Shown: positions 7,677 through 18,969, counted from the stretch's first letter. The stretch is DNA of 64,000 nucleotides from Aliikangiella sp. G2MR2-5 (GCF_015687155.1 NZ_JADPQF010000006.1:1-64000), one strand, 5' to 3'. A program made the numbers and translations. The notes: generated by a model from the letters alone, not told the origin.

Positions 7677-10600
7677 ATGACTGGACCAAATATCAGCACA
7701 ATTCAAGCGCGCCAACAGCCTCTTCTAAAATTCTGTAGCAGAAGTCTGATAAGTGTAATTGTTACTCTACTAGCCTTCCTCTATTCCTCGAGCAGTTTCT
7801 CTCAACAAAATATTTCTGCAGAGCAATTTAAGACGGCTTTCATCTTCCAACTCCTGGATAAAGTTGAGTGGCCAAATGAATCTCAGATTAAGTCATTTAA
7901 AATTGGACTGGTTGGAAAGCAGGAATTGCTTTTGCAACAAATTAAACAGGCAATTCCGAATCGGCAAATAAAAGGAAAGTTCATTCATGTAGAGCTTGTT
8001 AGTCAATTAGACAAGTTTCCTGAATATCACCTCCTCTTTATTCCTGAAACACCACCTATCAGCCTGGCACAAATAGCTCAGAAAACTTCAAGAACCAATA
8101 CACTAATCGTGACCGTTAATACTCTGGATAAGAAAAATACAATGGTCAACTTGCTTCAACAAGCCGATGGAAGATTCACATTTGAGATAAATAAACCGAA
8201 TATTACCTTTGAGTATTTAAAAATTGATAAAGATATTTTACTTCTCGGCGGAACTGAGCTGGATGTTGCTGAATTATATAAAGAGTCATTTCAGGAACTA
8301 ACAACACTAAAACAAGAGCTAAAAGATCAACAAGATGCGCTCAAACGCTCAAAAAATCAGCTTGCTCAATCACAGAAGCAATACAAAGAGGCTCTGGAAG
8401 AATCAAAAAAAATTAAGACTGAAATGAAAATACTCGCAGATGAGCTTGACAAAAAAACCAAACTCATTGAAGCGAAAAACATTTCGATTCGAGAAAAAGA
8501 AGGTGAGCTCCTGGCGATTCAAAATGAACTACAGGAAATCAGTAATCGATTAAGAGCAAATACAGCCCTGTTAGGAGAAAGGCTCAGTACGATAAAATCT
8601 AAAGAAGAAGCCATATCTCAACTAACGGATGATATTAATCAGAACCTGCAAATTCTAAAAAGCCAGAAAGCAGAGATTGAAAACCAGCAAAAATTATTAA
8701 CTAAACAAAAAGAAAATCTTGCAAAGCAGGGCTCACAAATTGAAAAACAACAGTGGTGGCTCGTTATTAGTGCTGCGGTCCTGTCGGCCTTCATACTACT
8801 GTTAACAATGATAGTTTACTTCAACAAGGAACGTCGTAAAGCCAATCTGCAACTCATTGAAAAGAATGCAGCACTAAGTGAAATTCAGAAAGAACTATTG
8901 GTCGCTCGCGATCAGGCTCAAGCCGCCAATGAAGCAAAATCTTCCTTCCTGGCTAATATGAGTCATGAAATCAGAACTCCCATGAATGCAATTATTGGTA
9001 TGTTACATCTGACACAACAAACCAAACTTTCAGAAAAGCAGCTCAACTATGTTAATAAAATCGACAATGCCGCGAATGCATTACTAGAAATCATTAATGA
9101 TATTTTAGATTTTTCCAAGGTTGAAGCGGGTGAATTGAAAATTGAAAAAATTGATTTCAGTCTATCCAAAGTACTCAATGATATATCAAATCTAACAGGC
9201 TTAAAAATTCAGCAAAAGGGACTAGAGTTTGTCTATGATATTTCCCCCGAAATACCTGAAACCATTATCGGAGATCCACTAAGACTTACCCAGGTGCTAA
9301 TCAATCTTACCAACAATGCTATGAAATTTACTGAAAAGGGCGAAGTAAAAGTGAAGATTGATTTAGTTTCTGTTTCAAAAACAGATATTCACCTAAGCTT
9401 TCAAGTCACCGATACAGGAATAGGAATGACAGAAGAGGTATCCAAAAGACTTTTCAAGCCGTTTAGTCAAGCAGACTCATCTACTACTCGAAAGTTTGGT
9501 GGTACAGGTTTAGGACTGGCGATATGCAAAAAGCTTATTGAAGAGATGGGCGGCAGTATCTCGGTAAAAAGCCAACCGAGTCAAGGCAGCAGCTTTATTT
9601 TTGATGCTCACTTTGGCAGGAAAGAAAGTAAGAATGTACTCGATCGCGTCGATGATTTGCTTCAGTTTAAAGATAAGCAAATACTCTTAATAGTCCAAAA
9701 TTATTCTACTCAAAAAGCGCTAGAGTCTATTTTGGAAAACTTCAAATGTCATTTTGCTACTGCGAATTCATTTGAAAGTGCTTTAGGCATTATTCACTCA
9801 GCGGGCAAAATTCAAAAATCATTTGACTGCATTATTACGGACCTGCATTTCGTTACATTACATAAGAGCGAATTATTGAAAGCATGCGATTCACAATCAG
9901 CTAAACTCGCAGTACTTACTCCAAGCACATCCCCAGATGAAGAAGAAATAATAAACTCTCTGGGTCAGGTTATAACGATAGACAAGCCTGCAACACCTTC
10001 TTCAATATTGGATGCGTTAATTCAAATTTTTGATTCAAATTATAATGAGGCGATTGGCAATAGAATTTCTCGCATGGATGAAAATGCACGAATTAAGAAG
10101 CTGGGGACACAATTGCAATCACTGAAAATTCTCGTCGCTGAAGACAACGAAATAAACCAGGAAGTTGCCAAAGAAATTCTTACCCAGGCTTCAATCTCAG
10201 CCCATGTAGCATCCAATGGGGCTGAGGCAGTAGAAATGGTAATGAATAACGAATATGATTGTGTTCTTATGGACATCCAGATGCCAATTATGGATGGCTA
10301 TGAAGCAGCCAGCAAAATCAGAAAAAGCAAATCCAAAGAAGAACTTCCGATAATTGCTATGACTGCAAATGCAATGGGCGGAGATAAAGAAAAATGTCTT
10401 GCTGCAGGGATGAATGACTATATATCAAAGCCTATTCGTATAAAAGAATTCTTTGAAACATTAAATCTATGGCTATCGGGCAAGATTTCCGCGGCACAGG
10501 TTAAAAAGTCAAATAGTCTTCAAGCGAATTCAAACTTATCAGAGGTCAGTTCAAAACTAATTGATATCAATGGTGGGATCGAACTCATGGGAGACGAATC

Positions 10601-10898
10601 TCTATTTATTGATCTGCTTAACCAATTTAAAGAGCAACAGGAAAACTTTCTAGTAGAAGCAGCTTCCCTTTTAAAGAGTAAGAATTATGCCGAGCTTGCC
10701 AAATTTTCGCATGACTTAAAAGGCGTTTCTGCAAACCTGTTTATTCAGCCACTTTCAGATAAAGCAGCAGCTTTGGATCATGCATGTCGCGAAGAAAATG
10801 ATATTGAAGCGAAAAAGCTGTTAGATAGTTTGTCAGAAATTTTCGACGCAACATTTTCAGAAATAAGTTCTCTTTCCAAACAAACTTCAACATCATAA
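7677..10898 (+). CDS. Hybrid sensor histidine kinase with YfiR-like sensor, two receiver regions and HPt
   Basis: A membrane phosphorelay kinase of 1073 aa. Domains in order: signal or membrane segment (about 22-40); YfiR/DUF4154-like periplasmic domain (about 46-195); long coiled coil (about 205-357); transmembrane helix (about 360-382); HisKA with H430 in S-H-E-I-R-T-P; HATPase_c with N546, the D579-T-G-I-G motif and G-T-G-L-G-L near 609; a degenerate receiver-like region (about 665-790) lacking the usual acidic pocket; an intact receiver with D866 (L-M-D-I-Q-M-P); and an HPt domain with H1012 (F-S-H-D-L-K-G). The likely relay is H430 to D866 to H1012 to an unknown response regulator. No output gene lies next to it. 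The start follows a long leader without a strong ribosome-binding site. Confidence 0.9.
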   Translation: MTGPNISTIQARQQPLLKFCSRSLISVIVTLLAFLYSSSSFSQQNISAEQFKTAFIFQLLDKVEWPNESQIKSFKIGLVGKQELLLQQIKQAIPNRQIKGKFIHVELVSQLDKFPEYHLLFIPETPPISLAQIAQKTSRTNTLIVTVNTLDKKNTMVNLLQQADGRFTFEINKPNITFEYLKIDKDILLLGGTELDVAELYKESFQELTTLKQELKDQQDALKRSKNQLAQSQKQYKEALEESKKIKTEMKILADELDKKTKLIEAKNISIREKEGELLAIQNELQEISNRLRANTALLGERLSTIKSKEEAISQLTDDINQNLQILKSQKAEIENQQKLLTKQKENLAKQGSQIEKQQWWLVISAAVLSAFILLLTMIVYFNKERRKANLQLIEKNAALSEIQKELLVARDQAQAANEAKSSFLANMSHEIRTPMNAIIGMLHLTQQTKLSEKQLNYVNKIDNAANALLEIINDILDFSKVEAGELKIEKIDFSLSKVLNDISNLTGLKIQQKGLEFVYDISPEIPETIIGDPLRLTQVLINLTNNAMKFTEKGEVKVKIDLVSVSKTDIHLSFQVTDTGIGMTEEVSKRLFKPFSQADSSTTRKFGGTGLGLAICKKLIEEMGGSISVKSQPSQGSSFIFDAHFGRKESKNVLDRVDDLLQFKDKQILLIVQNYSTQKALESILENFKCHFATANSFESALGIIHSAGKIQKSFDCIITDLHFVTLHKSELLKACDSQSAKLAVLTPSTSPDEEEIINSLGQVITIDKPATPSSILDALIQIFDSNYNEAIGNRISRMDENARIKKLGTQLQSLKILVAEDNEINQEVAKEILTQASISAHVASNGAEAVEMVMNNEYDCVLMDIQMPIMDGYEAASKIRKSKSKEELPIIAMTANAMGGDKEKCLAAGMNDYISKPIRIKEFFETLNLWLSGKISAAQVKKSNSLQANSNLSEVSSKLIDINGGIELMGDESLFIDLLNQFKEQQENFLVEAASLLKSKNYAELAKFSHDLKGVSANLFIQPLSDKAAALDHACREENDIEAKKLLDSLSEIFDATFSEISSLSKQTSTS

Positions 10899-10941
10899 GC
10901 TTTTTAGCCAGTAATACTTTGTTCGATGTTAGGTCAGAAAA

Positions 10942-11976
10942 TTAATCTGCTTCTGTCACCAAAGCTTTAGCTACTTCACTTACCAATGCAGGTCCTTTAT
11001 AAATAAAACCTGAGTATAGCTGAACAAGTGAAGCACCCGCATCCAGCTTATCGCGAGCCGTCTCAGCAGAATCAACTCCACCAACTCCGATAACCGGAAA
11101 GGCGCCATCAACTTGCTGACAAAACTTTCTCAGAACCTCTGTACTCTTTTTATGAAGAGGAGCTCCACTTAATCCGCCCTGCTCATCGGCATGCATCAAT
11201 CCTTCAACCTCTTCTCTATCGAATGTAGTATTAGTCGCGATAACACCATCTATCCGGTGGTGCTTAAAAGTCTCGGCGAGTTGCTTTACTTCTTCATCAT
11301 CAAGGTCTGGAGCAATTTTAACTAAAACAGGAACTTGCTTATTATGTAGCTTAAGCAGCTCTGCCTGCTTTTTCTTAATCGCTGACAACAACTCATCCAG
11401 CGCCTCTCCAAATTGAAGTTGCCTTAGGTTAGCGGTATTGGGAGAAGAAATATTGACGGTAATATAGCTTGCATAAGGATAGACCTTTTCCATGCATATC
11501 ATGTAGTCTTCCACAGCTCTTTCTACGGGCGTATCAAAGTTCTTACCAATGTTAATTCCGAGTATTCCTCGATAGTTTGACTGCTTAACATTTTCAATCA
11601 AGTGATCAACACCATGGTTATTAAAGCCGAATCGGTTAATGATGGCCCCTTTCTCGGGAATCCTGAAAAGGCGAGGTTGAGGATTTCCAGGTTGAGGTCT
11701 TGGTGTTACTGTGCCAATTTCAATATGGCCAAAACCGAGCGCAGCAAAAGCATCGATGCAACTGCCATTTTTGTCTAACCCGGCAGCCAGCCCTACTTTG
11801 TTAGGAAAGCGGATTCCGAATACTTCCACGCCATCCTCAACTCTTTGCTGAGAGATTAAAAACCGAAAAGGAGAGTTTTCTATCTTTTTCAACCACTTAA
11901 GAGTTAGGTCATGAGATTTTTCCGCATCCATTCTAAACATGAACGAGCGAATCAGAGGATAAAAAATCTTCAACAT
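10942..11976 (-). CDS. pyrD: Dihydroorotate dehydrogenase, quinone-dependent (class 2)
   Basis: Catalyses the FMN- and quinone-dependent oxidation of dihydroorotate to orotate in pyrimidine synthesis, at the inner membrane face. The 344-aa length and N-terminal amphipathic extension ([10 protein letters not shown]) are class 2 features. Conserved blocks include [12 protein letters not shown]-x-G-F-N-N, N-I-S-S-P-N-T (catalytic serine) and V-G-G-V. The ATG at 11976 is chosen because AGGTGG lies just before it; the open frame continues to a TTG at 11994. It is convergent with the hybrid kinase, 43 bp away. Confidence 0.95.
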   Translation of the reverse strand: MLKIFYPLIRSFMFRMDAEKSHDLTLKWLKKIENSPFRFLISQQRVEDGVEVFGIRFPNKVGLAAGLDKNGSCIDAFAALGFGHIEIGTVTPRPQPGNPQPRLFRIPEKGAIINRFGFNNHGVDHLIENVKQSNYRGILGINIGKNFDTPVERAVEDYMICMEKVYPYASYITVNISSPNTANLRQLQFGEALDELLSAIKKKQAELLKLHNKQVPVLVKIAPDLDDEEVKQLAETFKHHRIDGVIATNTTFDREEVEGLMHADEQGGLSGAPLHKKSTEVLRKFCQQVDGAFPVIGVGGVDSAETARDKLDAGASLVQLYSGFIYKGPALVSEVAKALVTEAD

Positions 11977-12078
11977 AGTGCCACCTAAATACAATATTGG
12001 CGCGATTATACGGATTGCCCTGTATAGTTACAACTTAGCTGGCGCAAGGAGTTTACTTTGGAGAAGCTCAAGAAAGAA

Positions 12079-12102
12079 AAAAGCCCCCAGTCGGAGGCTT
12101 TA
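12079..12102 (-). terminator. Intrinsic terminator of topA
   Basis: On the minus strand AAAGCCTCC and GGGGGCTTT pair around a GACT loop (nine pairs including one U-G), followed by a T-rich tract. It sits 24 bp past the topA stop codon. Confidence 0.75.
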
Positions 12103-12125
12103 CAATGGATTTATTAGAGGCTCGA

Positions 12126-14780
12126 TTATTTCTTGGCAGCCTTCTTTTTGGTAGCTTTTTCTTCCCAAACACCATCCTTATAGTGTGCACTCCAGCCGGT
12201 CGCCTTACCGTCTTTTTCACTGGTTACATATTGCTCTTTCGACTTTCGACTAAATCGAAACATCGCTTTATTACCATCAGGGTCTTCTACGGGCGCTCTG
12301 GTTAAATACTCAAATTTGGGATCAAGTTGATCTTTAACGGTAAGCAATTCTTCAACCAACGGAGCTCTGGTCTCTCGATTTTTTGGAAACTGACTGGCGG
12401 CAAGGAAAATGCCAGAGGCGCCATCTCTTAGAATATAATGGTCGTCAACCTTCTGACATTTCAAATGCGGCATTGGAATTGGATCGGCCTTTGGTGGAGC
12501 GGGCTCTCCATTTCTCAACAGCTTGCGCGTGTTCTTACATTCTTCATTTGTACAACCGAAATATTTACCGAATCGGCCAACTTTCAATTGCATATCATTG
12601 CCACACTTATCACATTCAATAAGAGGACCATCGTACCCTTTGATTTTAAAGCTACCTTCCTCAATCAGGTAGCCTTTACACGTGGGGTTGTTACCACATA
12701 CATGCAGCTTTTGATTTTCATCAATGAGGTAGCTATCCATTGCCGACTCACATTTAGGGCAACGTTTCTTCAAAAGAAGATTTCGACTTTCAGCTTCTTC
12801 ATCTTTGTCCACGGCCTCTATTTCATCGCCAGGGATCAAATTCATTGTATGCTTACACCTTTCTTTTGGTGGTAGCGAAAACCCACTACATCCTAGAAAA
12901 GTGCCAGAAGATGAATTTCGAATCATCATTTTGTTAGTGTTACAATTGGGGCATATCATATCCATTTCGACGGATTTGATATTGTCCATTCCCCCATCTT
13001 CAACCGGAAGCTCTGCTTTTTCGAGACGCTTTTTGAGATCTTTATAAAAATCGGTGAGGGTCTCTTTCCAAACTTGGTCCCCCGATGCAATCGTATCGAG
13101 CGTTTCTTCCATTTTTGCAGTAAAAGAGTAATCCATTAAGTTGTTGAAACTCTCACCCAGACGATCTGAAACTATTTCCCCAATTTTGGTTGCGTAGAAC
13201 CGGCGATTTTTAATCACCACATAACCGCGATCCTGAATTGTTGAAATAATGGAAGCATAGGTTGATGGGCGTCCTATTCCTCGCTTTTCAAGCTCTTTTA
13301 CCAATGCAGCTTCGCTGTATCGCGGAGAAGGCTTGGTAAAGTGTTGCTTCGGTTCCAATGACTCCAGAGCAAGAGTCTCTCCAACACTCACTGCTGGCAG
13401 AATGACATCTTCATCATTCTTGGATTTAGGTGGCTGAACCTTAGTCCAACCATCAAACTTCACTACTCGTCCCTTGGCAGCCAACGCAAAATCTCCTGCC
13501 TTAACACTGAGCTGAGTCACGTCGTAGACCGCATCAGTCATCTGACAAGCGACAAACTGGCGCCAAATCAAGTTGTAGAGTTTGATGGCATCGTCATCTA
13601 CATTCTTCAGATGCTTTTCAACCGTTCTTACGTTAGTCGGACGAATAGCCTCATGAGCTTCCTGTGCTCCTTCCTTATTGGAATAAAGTCTGGCACTTTC
13701 AGTAAGGTATTTATCGCCGTAATTTTCACTAATATAAGTACGACACATATCCAGCGCATCGGCACTCAACATAGTAGAGTCAGTACGCATATAGGTGATA
13801 TATCCTGCTTCATACAGTCGTTGAGCTAACATCATTGTTTTCTTTACGTTATAGCCCAGGCGAGTACTCGCAGCTTGTTGCAAGGTTGAAGTAATATAGG
13901 GTGCACTTGGACGACTTTTTGAAGGTTTAGAATCGCAGCTTTCAACAATCAACGGGCTCTGGCGCAACTTGGACTGCATCTCATCGCTTTGTGCTTTGTT
14001 GACAGGTCTGTACTTTTCGCCCAGATAACGCCTGACTTCAAGCTTAAGATCATCTTTACCCCGAGTTTTGGTGTCAGCCCATAAGGTCCAGTATTCATCC
14101 GGAATAAACGCGCGAATTTCTCTTTCTCGCTCAACAATCAGTCGAACAGCAACCGACTGGACCCTTCCAGCCGAAAGTCCTCGAGCGACTTTCTTCCAAA
14201 GTATAGGAGAAACCATAAAGCCAACTACGCGATCCAGAAAACGCCTTGTTTGCTGCGCATTGACATAGTTCATATCTAGATGGGATGGTTTTGAAAAAGC
14301 TTCCTGAATCGCCTTCTTGGTAATCTCATTGAATACAACTCGTTGGTACTTATCATCATCACCGCCAATAACTTCTTTTAAATGCCAAGCTATGGCCTCT
14401 CCTTCGCGGTCCAAATCCGTTGCAAGGAAAACCTGGTCAGCATCTTTGGCAAGCTTTTTAAGCTCTTTGATAACTTTTTCTTTTCCCGGCAAAATTTCGT
14501 AAGACGCTTTCCAGTCTGCTTCCGGGTTGATACCCATTCGCTTGAACAAAGCTTCTTTGGCCTGTTTTGCTTTATGCTTGGCTTTTGCTTCAGGTGATAG
14601 TTTTCTCGTTTCAGCCGCTTTTCTGGCCCTCTCTTTAGGGTCGACAGGGGTAGTGGCAACTTTGGTAGGAAGATCTCTAACATGCCCTACACTGGACTTA
14701 ACGACAAAATCTTTGCCGAGGTATTTGTTAATCGTCTTCGCTTTGGCTGGCGATTCGACAATGACTAATGATTTACCCAT
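12126..14780 (-). CDS. topA: DNA topoisomerase I (type IA)
   Basis: Relaxes negative supercoils via a 5'-phosphotyrosine intermediate. The protein has 884 aa. A Toprim domain begins with V-E-S-P-A-K-A (E9) and carries D-L-D-R-E-G-E-A near 122-129. A Lys/Arg/Glu-rich insert lies at about 45-80. The catalytic tyrosine is Y330 in Y-I-T-Y-M-R-T-D-S. The C-terminal third contains several four-cysteine zinc modules (C-P-N-C, C-P-K-C and C-D-K-C starts) and ends in a Lys-rich tail. All of this fits the gammaproteobacterial enzyme. Single gene between two terminators. Confidence 0.97.
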   Translation of the reverse strand: MGKSLVIVESPAKAKTINKYLGKDFVVKSSVGHVRDLPTKVATTPVDPKERARKAAETRKLSPEAKAKHKAKQAKEALFKRMGINPEADWKASYEILPGKEKVIKELKKLAKDADQVFLATDLDREGEAIAWHLKEVIGGDDDKYQRVVFNEITKKAIQEAFSKPSHLDMNYVNAQQTRRFLDRVVGFMVSPILWKKVARGLSAGRVQSVAVRLIVEREREIRAFIPDEYWTLWADTKTRGKDDLKLEVRRYLGEKYRPVNKAQSDEMQSKLRQSPLIVESCDSKPSKSRPSAPYITSTLQQAASTRLGYNVKKTMMLAQRLYEAGYITYMRTDSTMLSADALDMCRTYISENYGDKYLTESARLYSNKEGAQEAHEAIRPTNVRTVEKHLKNVDDDAIKLYNLIWRQFVACQMTDAVYDVTQLSVKAGDFALAAKGRVVKFDGWTKVQPPKSKNDEDVILPAVSVGETLALESLEPKQHFTKPSPRYSEAALVKELEKRGIGRPSTYASIISTIQDRGYVVIKNRRFYATKIGEIVSDRLGESFNNLMDYSFTAKMEETLDTIASGDQVWKETLTDFYKDLKKRLEKAELPVEDGGMDNIKSVEMDMICPNCNTNKMMIRNSSSGTFLGCSGFSLPPKERCKHTMNLIPGDEIEAVDKDEEAESRNLLLKKRCPKCESAMDSYLIDENQKLHVCGNNPTCKGYLIEEGSFKIKGYDGPLIECDKCGNDMQLKVGRFGKYFGCTNEECKNTRKLLRNGEPAPPKADPIPMPHLKCQKVDDHYILRDGASGIFLAASQFPKNRETRAPLVEELLTVKDQLDPKFEYLTRAPVEDPDGNKAMFRFSRKSKEQYVTSEKDGKATGWSAHYKDGVWEEKATKKKAAKK

Positions 14781-14865
14781 GGATATTTTTTAATATTCCT
14801 AACTTTATAAAAGTGTAATCTTTAGCGCTACACAGGGATCTTATTATTTTTCGCTCTATTTTTTC

Positions 14866-14891
14866 AAAAAGGGCTCACCGCCCCTTTTTTA
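14866..14891 (-). terminator. Terminator downstream of the YbbP-like gene
   Basis: AAAAAGGG (14866-14873) pairs with CCCTTTTT (14882-14889) around an 8-base loop, with A/T runs on both sides. It lies between the end of the permease gene (14999) and the topA start (14780), both on the minus strand, and so insulates topA. Confidence 0.65.
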
Positions 14892-14998
14892 TTTTATGGT
14901 CAATTACCCTTTAAGAGTCAACCTAAAACTTGGAATTTTTATTGATAATAGCAATTGTCTCTCAGTTTTCCAGTGAATTTTACTATCAGTTCAATAAC

Positions 14999-17500
14999 TT
15001 AACCTTGACGAATTAAGTTTAGCGGAGGGGGCTCGGTAACCCGTTTGACGCCCTGCCATGATGCCAACAGCATTAAAAATAAGGTAGCGGCGGGTAAAAT
15101 TCCCCAGAGTTGCCAGTGAAACTGAAACTCAATTTCAAAGGCGTAACGGTAAATAAGGTAAGTCACAAGCTCTACCGCAGCAATAGCCATCGTAGAAGAA
15201 AGTAGAGCCAACCAGATATATTCGAATCGAAAACTGGCTGCAATAAATGACTTGCTCGCACCAAGCGTTCTTAAAATTGCAGATTGTTTGTATTTGTTGT
15301 CGAATGTTTGTTCCATGGCAGCCCAAAGCAAGGCAAGTCCTGCAATCACAACAAAGATCATTATGATTTCTACCGCTGTCGAAACCTTTTCAATAATTGA
15401 CTGAACTTCTTCGAAAATTCTATCCAGTTCAATTATTGTAATGCTTGGATATTGTTTAACCAATTTAGCTAGTAGCCCTTTATTTTCTTGTTCCATCCTG
15501 AAGCTACTGATATAGGTTGCATTAAATCCGTCCATACTTCCCGGATTGGCAATAACATAAAAATTGGGAGTAAAAGTCTGCCAGTCAATCGAGCGTACAT
15601 TGATAATTTTTGCCGTCCATTTTTCCGCTCCTATAGAAAAATTTATTCTATCTCCGACCTTCAACCCTATTGCCTGAGCGGTGCGCTCCTCAATAGATAT
15701 TAATGGTTCATCACTTGATTCCGGCCATCCCCATTTTCCAGTTACTAACTGATTTCCTACCGGTAGTTGTTGTGACCAGGTAATATTCAACTCACGTCGT
15801 AGCGAATTATGCTTTTGTCCCTCCTCAGACACAGCTTCTTTTATATCCTGATCATTGATTCCGGTAATTCTTCCGCGAACCATTGGATATAGTTCCGCAA
15901 TTTGAAGATGATTTTGTTCAAAAAACATCCGTATCTGTTCCACTTCTCCTGGTTTAACATTGACCATAAAGTGGTTCGGAATATTTTCCCCTAAACTTTG
16001 CTGCCACTTGCCCAATAATTCAGTTCTCACCAATACCATTAAAGCAATAACAAAAATTGTGATACTGAATGCCAGCAAGTGAAGTAAAGTTATTCCCTTA
16101 TTGGCATCCAGCTGTCGTAAGCTGAAATTGACCGCAGCACTACGACTATTGGAAAACTGCTTCATAACCAACAATAGTAAACTGGCGAGCGATGCAAATA
16201 AAACTGCGACACCCACCAGGCCTAGTAAAACAGACATCAACAACTTCACGTCCTGCATCTGGATCCACATGATAATAACTAAAGTGATAGCCGACAGTAG
16301 ATAAACAGACAAACTGCCCACACTCATAGGTTCGAGCTGTTTTCGTAGCACTCTCATAGGAGGCACATTTTTTACCTGAATGAGTGAAGGTACAGAAAAG
16401 CCGAGCAATAAAATAACTGTTGCCATTAGAGGAATAAACAAAACAGAATAATCTGCCTGAGGTAGGTCTACCGTAATCCACTGTTTTAAAATGGAAACCA
16501 GGAACTCCTGAAATACAATACCAAATGCGCTCCCTAAAGCGACACCGCATGCGCATACAATAGTCAAAATACCCAGAAATACTTTTAATACGTCATTATT
16601 TGTTAAACCAAAACAACGCATTAGCGCACTCATATCAAATTGTCTGCGGGCGTATCGACTGGCAGACATAGCGATAGCAACTCCAAGTAAAATCAATGTC
16701 AGCAGGCTCGAGAGTGCAATATATTTTTTGCTCCGTGTGATTGCCGAACCGGCAACAGGAGATTCATCAAAAACGGTCAATAACCTTTGGCTAGTCTCCA
16801 ATTCAGGCTTGATCTGTTCAGTAAAAGCTTTTAGCGCTTCATCATCGCCTGAAAAAAAGTAGCGATAACTCACTCGGCTACCTGGCTGAATAATTTTAGT
16901 TGCAGCCAAATCATCGATATTGATAATCGCGGTCGGTGCTATATTGAACAAAGTGCTTCCCTGGCCAGGCTGTAACATGATGGCACCATCAACCTCTAAC
17001 TCGGTATAACCGACCTCAACCTGATCTGCTTTTTGGACCGAAAGAATTGAAAAAAGTCGCGGTTCCAACCAAAGTTTTCCACGTGCAGGACTTGTATTCA
17101 AAATTCTGCTTTCGGCATAGGGCTTTTCAGCAATTTCTATTCGCCCCTTTAACGGATAGCCATCAGACACAGCTTTTATGGAAGCCAACTGTAATTTTTC
17201 TTTGGCAAATAAAACACTCGAAAATTCGACACTCTGTGCACTTTTTAAGCCTAAATTATCGGCTCGTTCCAACCACTTAACCGGGACTTCTCGCGGAGAC
17301 GCAATAACGACGTCCGCACCCAACACATCAGCGACTTCTCTTTCAGTTGCACTCTCGATTCGATCAATTACCAGGTATATAACGCTGATTGAAGCCATGG
17401 CTACAGCCATAGATAAAAGTAATACGAGAAGATCTTTTCTCTTCCAGTCTCGCTTAAAAATTCGCCAGGCAATAGAGATTAGCAATCCATTAGAATTCAT
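14999..17500 (-). CDS. ybbP: FtsX-type ABC transporter permease, YbbP-like
   Basis: Inner-membrane permease of an ATP-binding cassette system of the MacB/Lol-like superfamily, 833 aa. It has an N-terminal transmembrane helix, a large periplasmic region, a first FtsX block (about 255-380), a second set of helices near 400-490, another extracytoplasmic region and a C-terminal FtsX block (about 705-825). This duplicated layout matches E. coli YbbP. The start codon directly abuts the stop of the ATPase gene (17500/17501), so the pair is coupled. The substrate is unknown. Confidence 0.88.
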   Translation of the reverse strand: MNSNGLLISIAWRIFKRDWKRKDLLVLLLSMAVAMASISVIYLVIDRIESATEREVADVLGADVVIASPREVPVKWLERADNLGLKSAQSVEFSSVLFAKEKLQLASIKAVSDGYPLKGRIEIAEKPYAESRILNTSPARGKLWLEPRLFSILSVQKADQVEVGYTELEVDGAIMLQPGQGSTLFNIAPTAIINIDDLAATKIIQPGSRVSYRYFFSGDDEALKAFTEQIKPELETSQRLLTVFDESPVAGSAITRSKKYIALSSLLTLILLGVAIAMSASRYARRQFDMSALMRCFGLTNNDVLKVFLGILTIVCACGVALGSAFGIVFQEFLVSILKQWITVDLPQADYSVLFIPLMATVILLLGFSVPSLIQVKNVPPMRVLRKQLEPMSVGSLSVYLLSAITLVIIMWIQMQDVKLLMSVLLGLVGVAVLFASLASLLLLVMKQFSNSRSAAVNFSLRQLDANKGITLLHLLAFSITIFVIALMVLVRTELLGKWQQSLGENIPNHFMVNVKPGEVEQIRMFFEQNHLQIAELYPMVRGRITGINDQDIKEAVSEEGQKHNSLRRELNITWSQQLPVGNQLVTGKWGWPESSDEPLISIEERTAQAIGLKVGDRINFSIGAEKWTAKIINVRSIDWQTFTPNFYVIANPGSMDGFNATYISSFRMEQENKGLLAKLVKQYPSITIIELDRIFEEVQSIIEKVSTAVEIIMIFVVIAGLALLWAAMEQTFDNKYKQSAILRTLGASKSFIAASFRFEYIWLALLSSTMAIAAVELVTYLIYRYAFEIEFQFHWQLWGILPAATLFLMLLASWQGVKRVTEPPPLNLIRQG

Positions 17501-18190
17501 CTATGCGACCTCGCTTTCCTCAGCTGAAGATTTACTCATCATTTTACCGGCGCTCAAAGTCAGGGACTCATCGCAGCGTCCTGCCAGATGTATGTCATGG
17601 GTGACCAATACAAGAGTCGTGCCCAACTCAGAGTTCAATGAAAACATTAGCTCAATAATCTTTTCACCGGTAGCAGTATCCAGGTTTCCGGTCGGTTCAT
17701 CAGCCAACAGCAACGCAGGTTGTGTAACAAATGCTCGAGCAATCGCCACTCTCTGTTGCTCGCCACCCGATAACTGATTGGCGGTATGTTGAAATCTTTT
17801 TCCCAGACCAACTTTTTCCAACATTTCTTTTGCTTTTTGTTTGGCGTCTTTATCGCCTTTGAGCTCTAGCGGCATCATTACATTTTCAAGTGCCGTCAGG
17901 CCTTCAATTAGCTGAAAGCTCTGGAATACAAAACCGAGATTATTCTTTCTTAATTCTGCGCGCTCTTCTTCCGACAGCTTAAAAATGGACTTTCCATCAA
18001 TTAACACTTCTCCACTAGTCGGAGTATCAAGTCCAGCCAAGAGTCCGAGCATCGTTGTCTTTCCAGAGCCAGACTCTCCCAGGATGGCCAGACTACACCC
18101 CTTTTTTAATTCAAAAGAAACATTATCCAGAATAGTTAGACTGGAGTCTCCGGTTTTAACTTTTTTGCCAAGATTAATAGCTGTTAACAT
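17501..18190 (-). CDS. ybbA: ABC transporter ATP-binding protein, YbbA-like
   Basis: ATPase partner of the adjacent permease, 229 aa. Walker A is G-E-S-G-S-G-K-T-T near 39-47, the signature is L-S-G-G-E-Q-Q-R, and Walker B is L-L-L-A-D-E-P-T-G-N-L-D. The sequence type is LolD/MacB-like. It is divergent from a tesA-type gene, the same arrangement as ybbA/tesA in E. coli, which supports the assignment. Confidence 0.92.
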   Translation of the reverse strand: MLTAINLGKKVKTGDSSLTILDNVSFELKKGCSLAILGESGSGKTTMLGLLAGLDTPTSGEVLIDGKSIFKLSEEERAELRKNNLGFVFQSFQLIEGLTALENVMMPLELKGDKDAKQKAKEMLEKVGLGKRFQHTANQLSGGEQQRVAIARAFVTQPALLLADEPTGNLDTATGEKIIELMFSLNSELGTTLVLVTHDIHLAGRCDESLTLSAGKMMSKSSAEESEVA

Positions 18191-18312
18191 TTAATTGCTC
18201 TTTAGGGATAGTAAAACAAATCGAGTATGGTAAATTCAAATATACGTAAAATCAGTAAATTTGGATTCCAGGTCTTCTTTACCTCAATCAAAATTCTAAA
18301 ATTTTAAGATCG

Positions 18313-18969
18313 ATGATGCGAAACTACATATACGGACTATTAATTCTAATTTCAACCTATATTACTTTTAACCTGAGCGCTGCATCAGAAAATTCAACGA
18401 TTACTGCAGGAAAAGCAAATAGTGACAAAACAATTCTGGTATTTGGTGATTCTCTTAGTGCAGCATACAATATTCCGATCGAGCAAGGCTGGGTTAGTTT
18501 GTTACAAAACTTTCTAAAGACTAATGATCTCAATGTTAAACTAGTCAATGCCAGTATTAGTGGTGAGACGACCAGTGGAGGACTCGAACGACTCGAAAAG
18601 CAACTAAAGCTTTACAATCCTGATATTGTTATTCTTGAACTTGGAGGCAACGATGGGCTAAGAGGCTTATCACTAACCGCAACTAAAGAAAATCTATCAG
18701 AGATGATAAAACTGAGTACAAAATATAACTCAGAGGTTCTTCTGGTGGGCATAAAGATTCCACCTAACTATGGTAGAACCTACACGAGTCGATTTGAAAA
18801 AATCTATACTGATTTAGCACAAAGTGATGATGTGACGCTGCTCCCGTTTTTATTGGAACCTATCACCAACAAATTACACCTGCTACAAGCTGATGGCATT
18901 CATCCCAAAGCGGAAGCCCAACCTCTATTAATGAAACACGTATTTAAAACACTCGAAAGCATGCTATAA
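18313..18969 (+). CDS. tesA: Arylesterase / acyl-CoA thioesterase I (TesA-like SGNH hydrolase)
   Basis: A periplasmic esterase of the SGNH family, 218 aa including a signal peptide (about 1-24). Block I is F-G-D-S-L-S with catalytic S47, block III is G-G-N-D-G-L-R-G, and the C-terminal D-G-I-H-P supplies the Asp/His pair. TesA hydrolyses acyl-CoA and aryl esters. Two ATG codons in tandem (18313, 18316) could start it. The divergent ybbAP genes are its usual neighbours. Confidence 0.9.
   Translation: MMRNYIYGLLILISTYITFNLSAASENSTITAGKANSDKTILVFGDSLSAAYNIPIEQGWVSLLQNFLKTNDLNVKLVNASISGETTSGGLERLEKQLKLYNPDIVILELGGNDGLRGLSLTATKENLSEMIKLSTKYNSEVLLVGIKIPPNYGRTYTSRFEKIYTDLAQSDDVTLLPFLLEPITNKLHLLQADGIHPKAEAQPLLMKHVFKTLESML

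Noticed and set aside
12438-12875. Plus-strand 145-codon frame antisense to topA
   Set aside because: It is composed of the reverse complement of the zinc-module region, has no domain and no ribosome-binding site.
17178-17777. Plus-strand 199-codon frame
   Set aside because: It runs antisense across the ybbA/ybbP junction, both well-supported genes, and encodes no recognisable domain.
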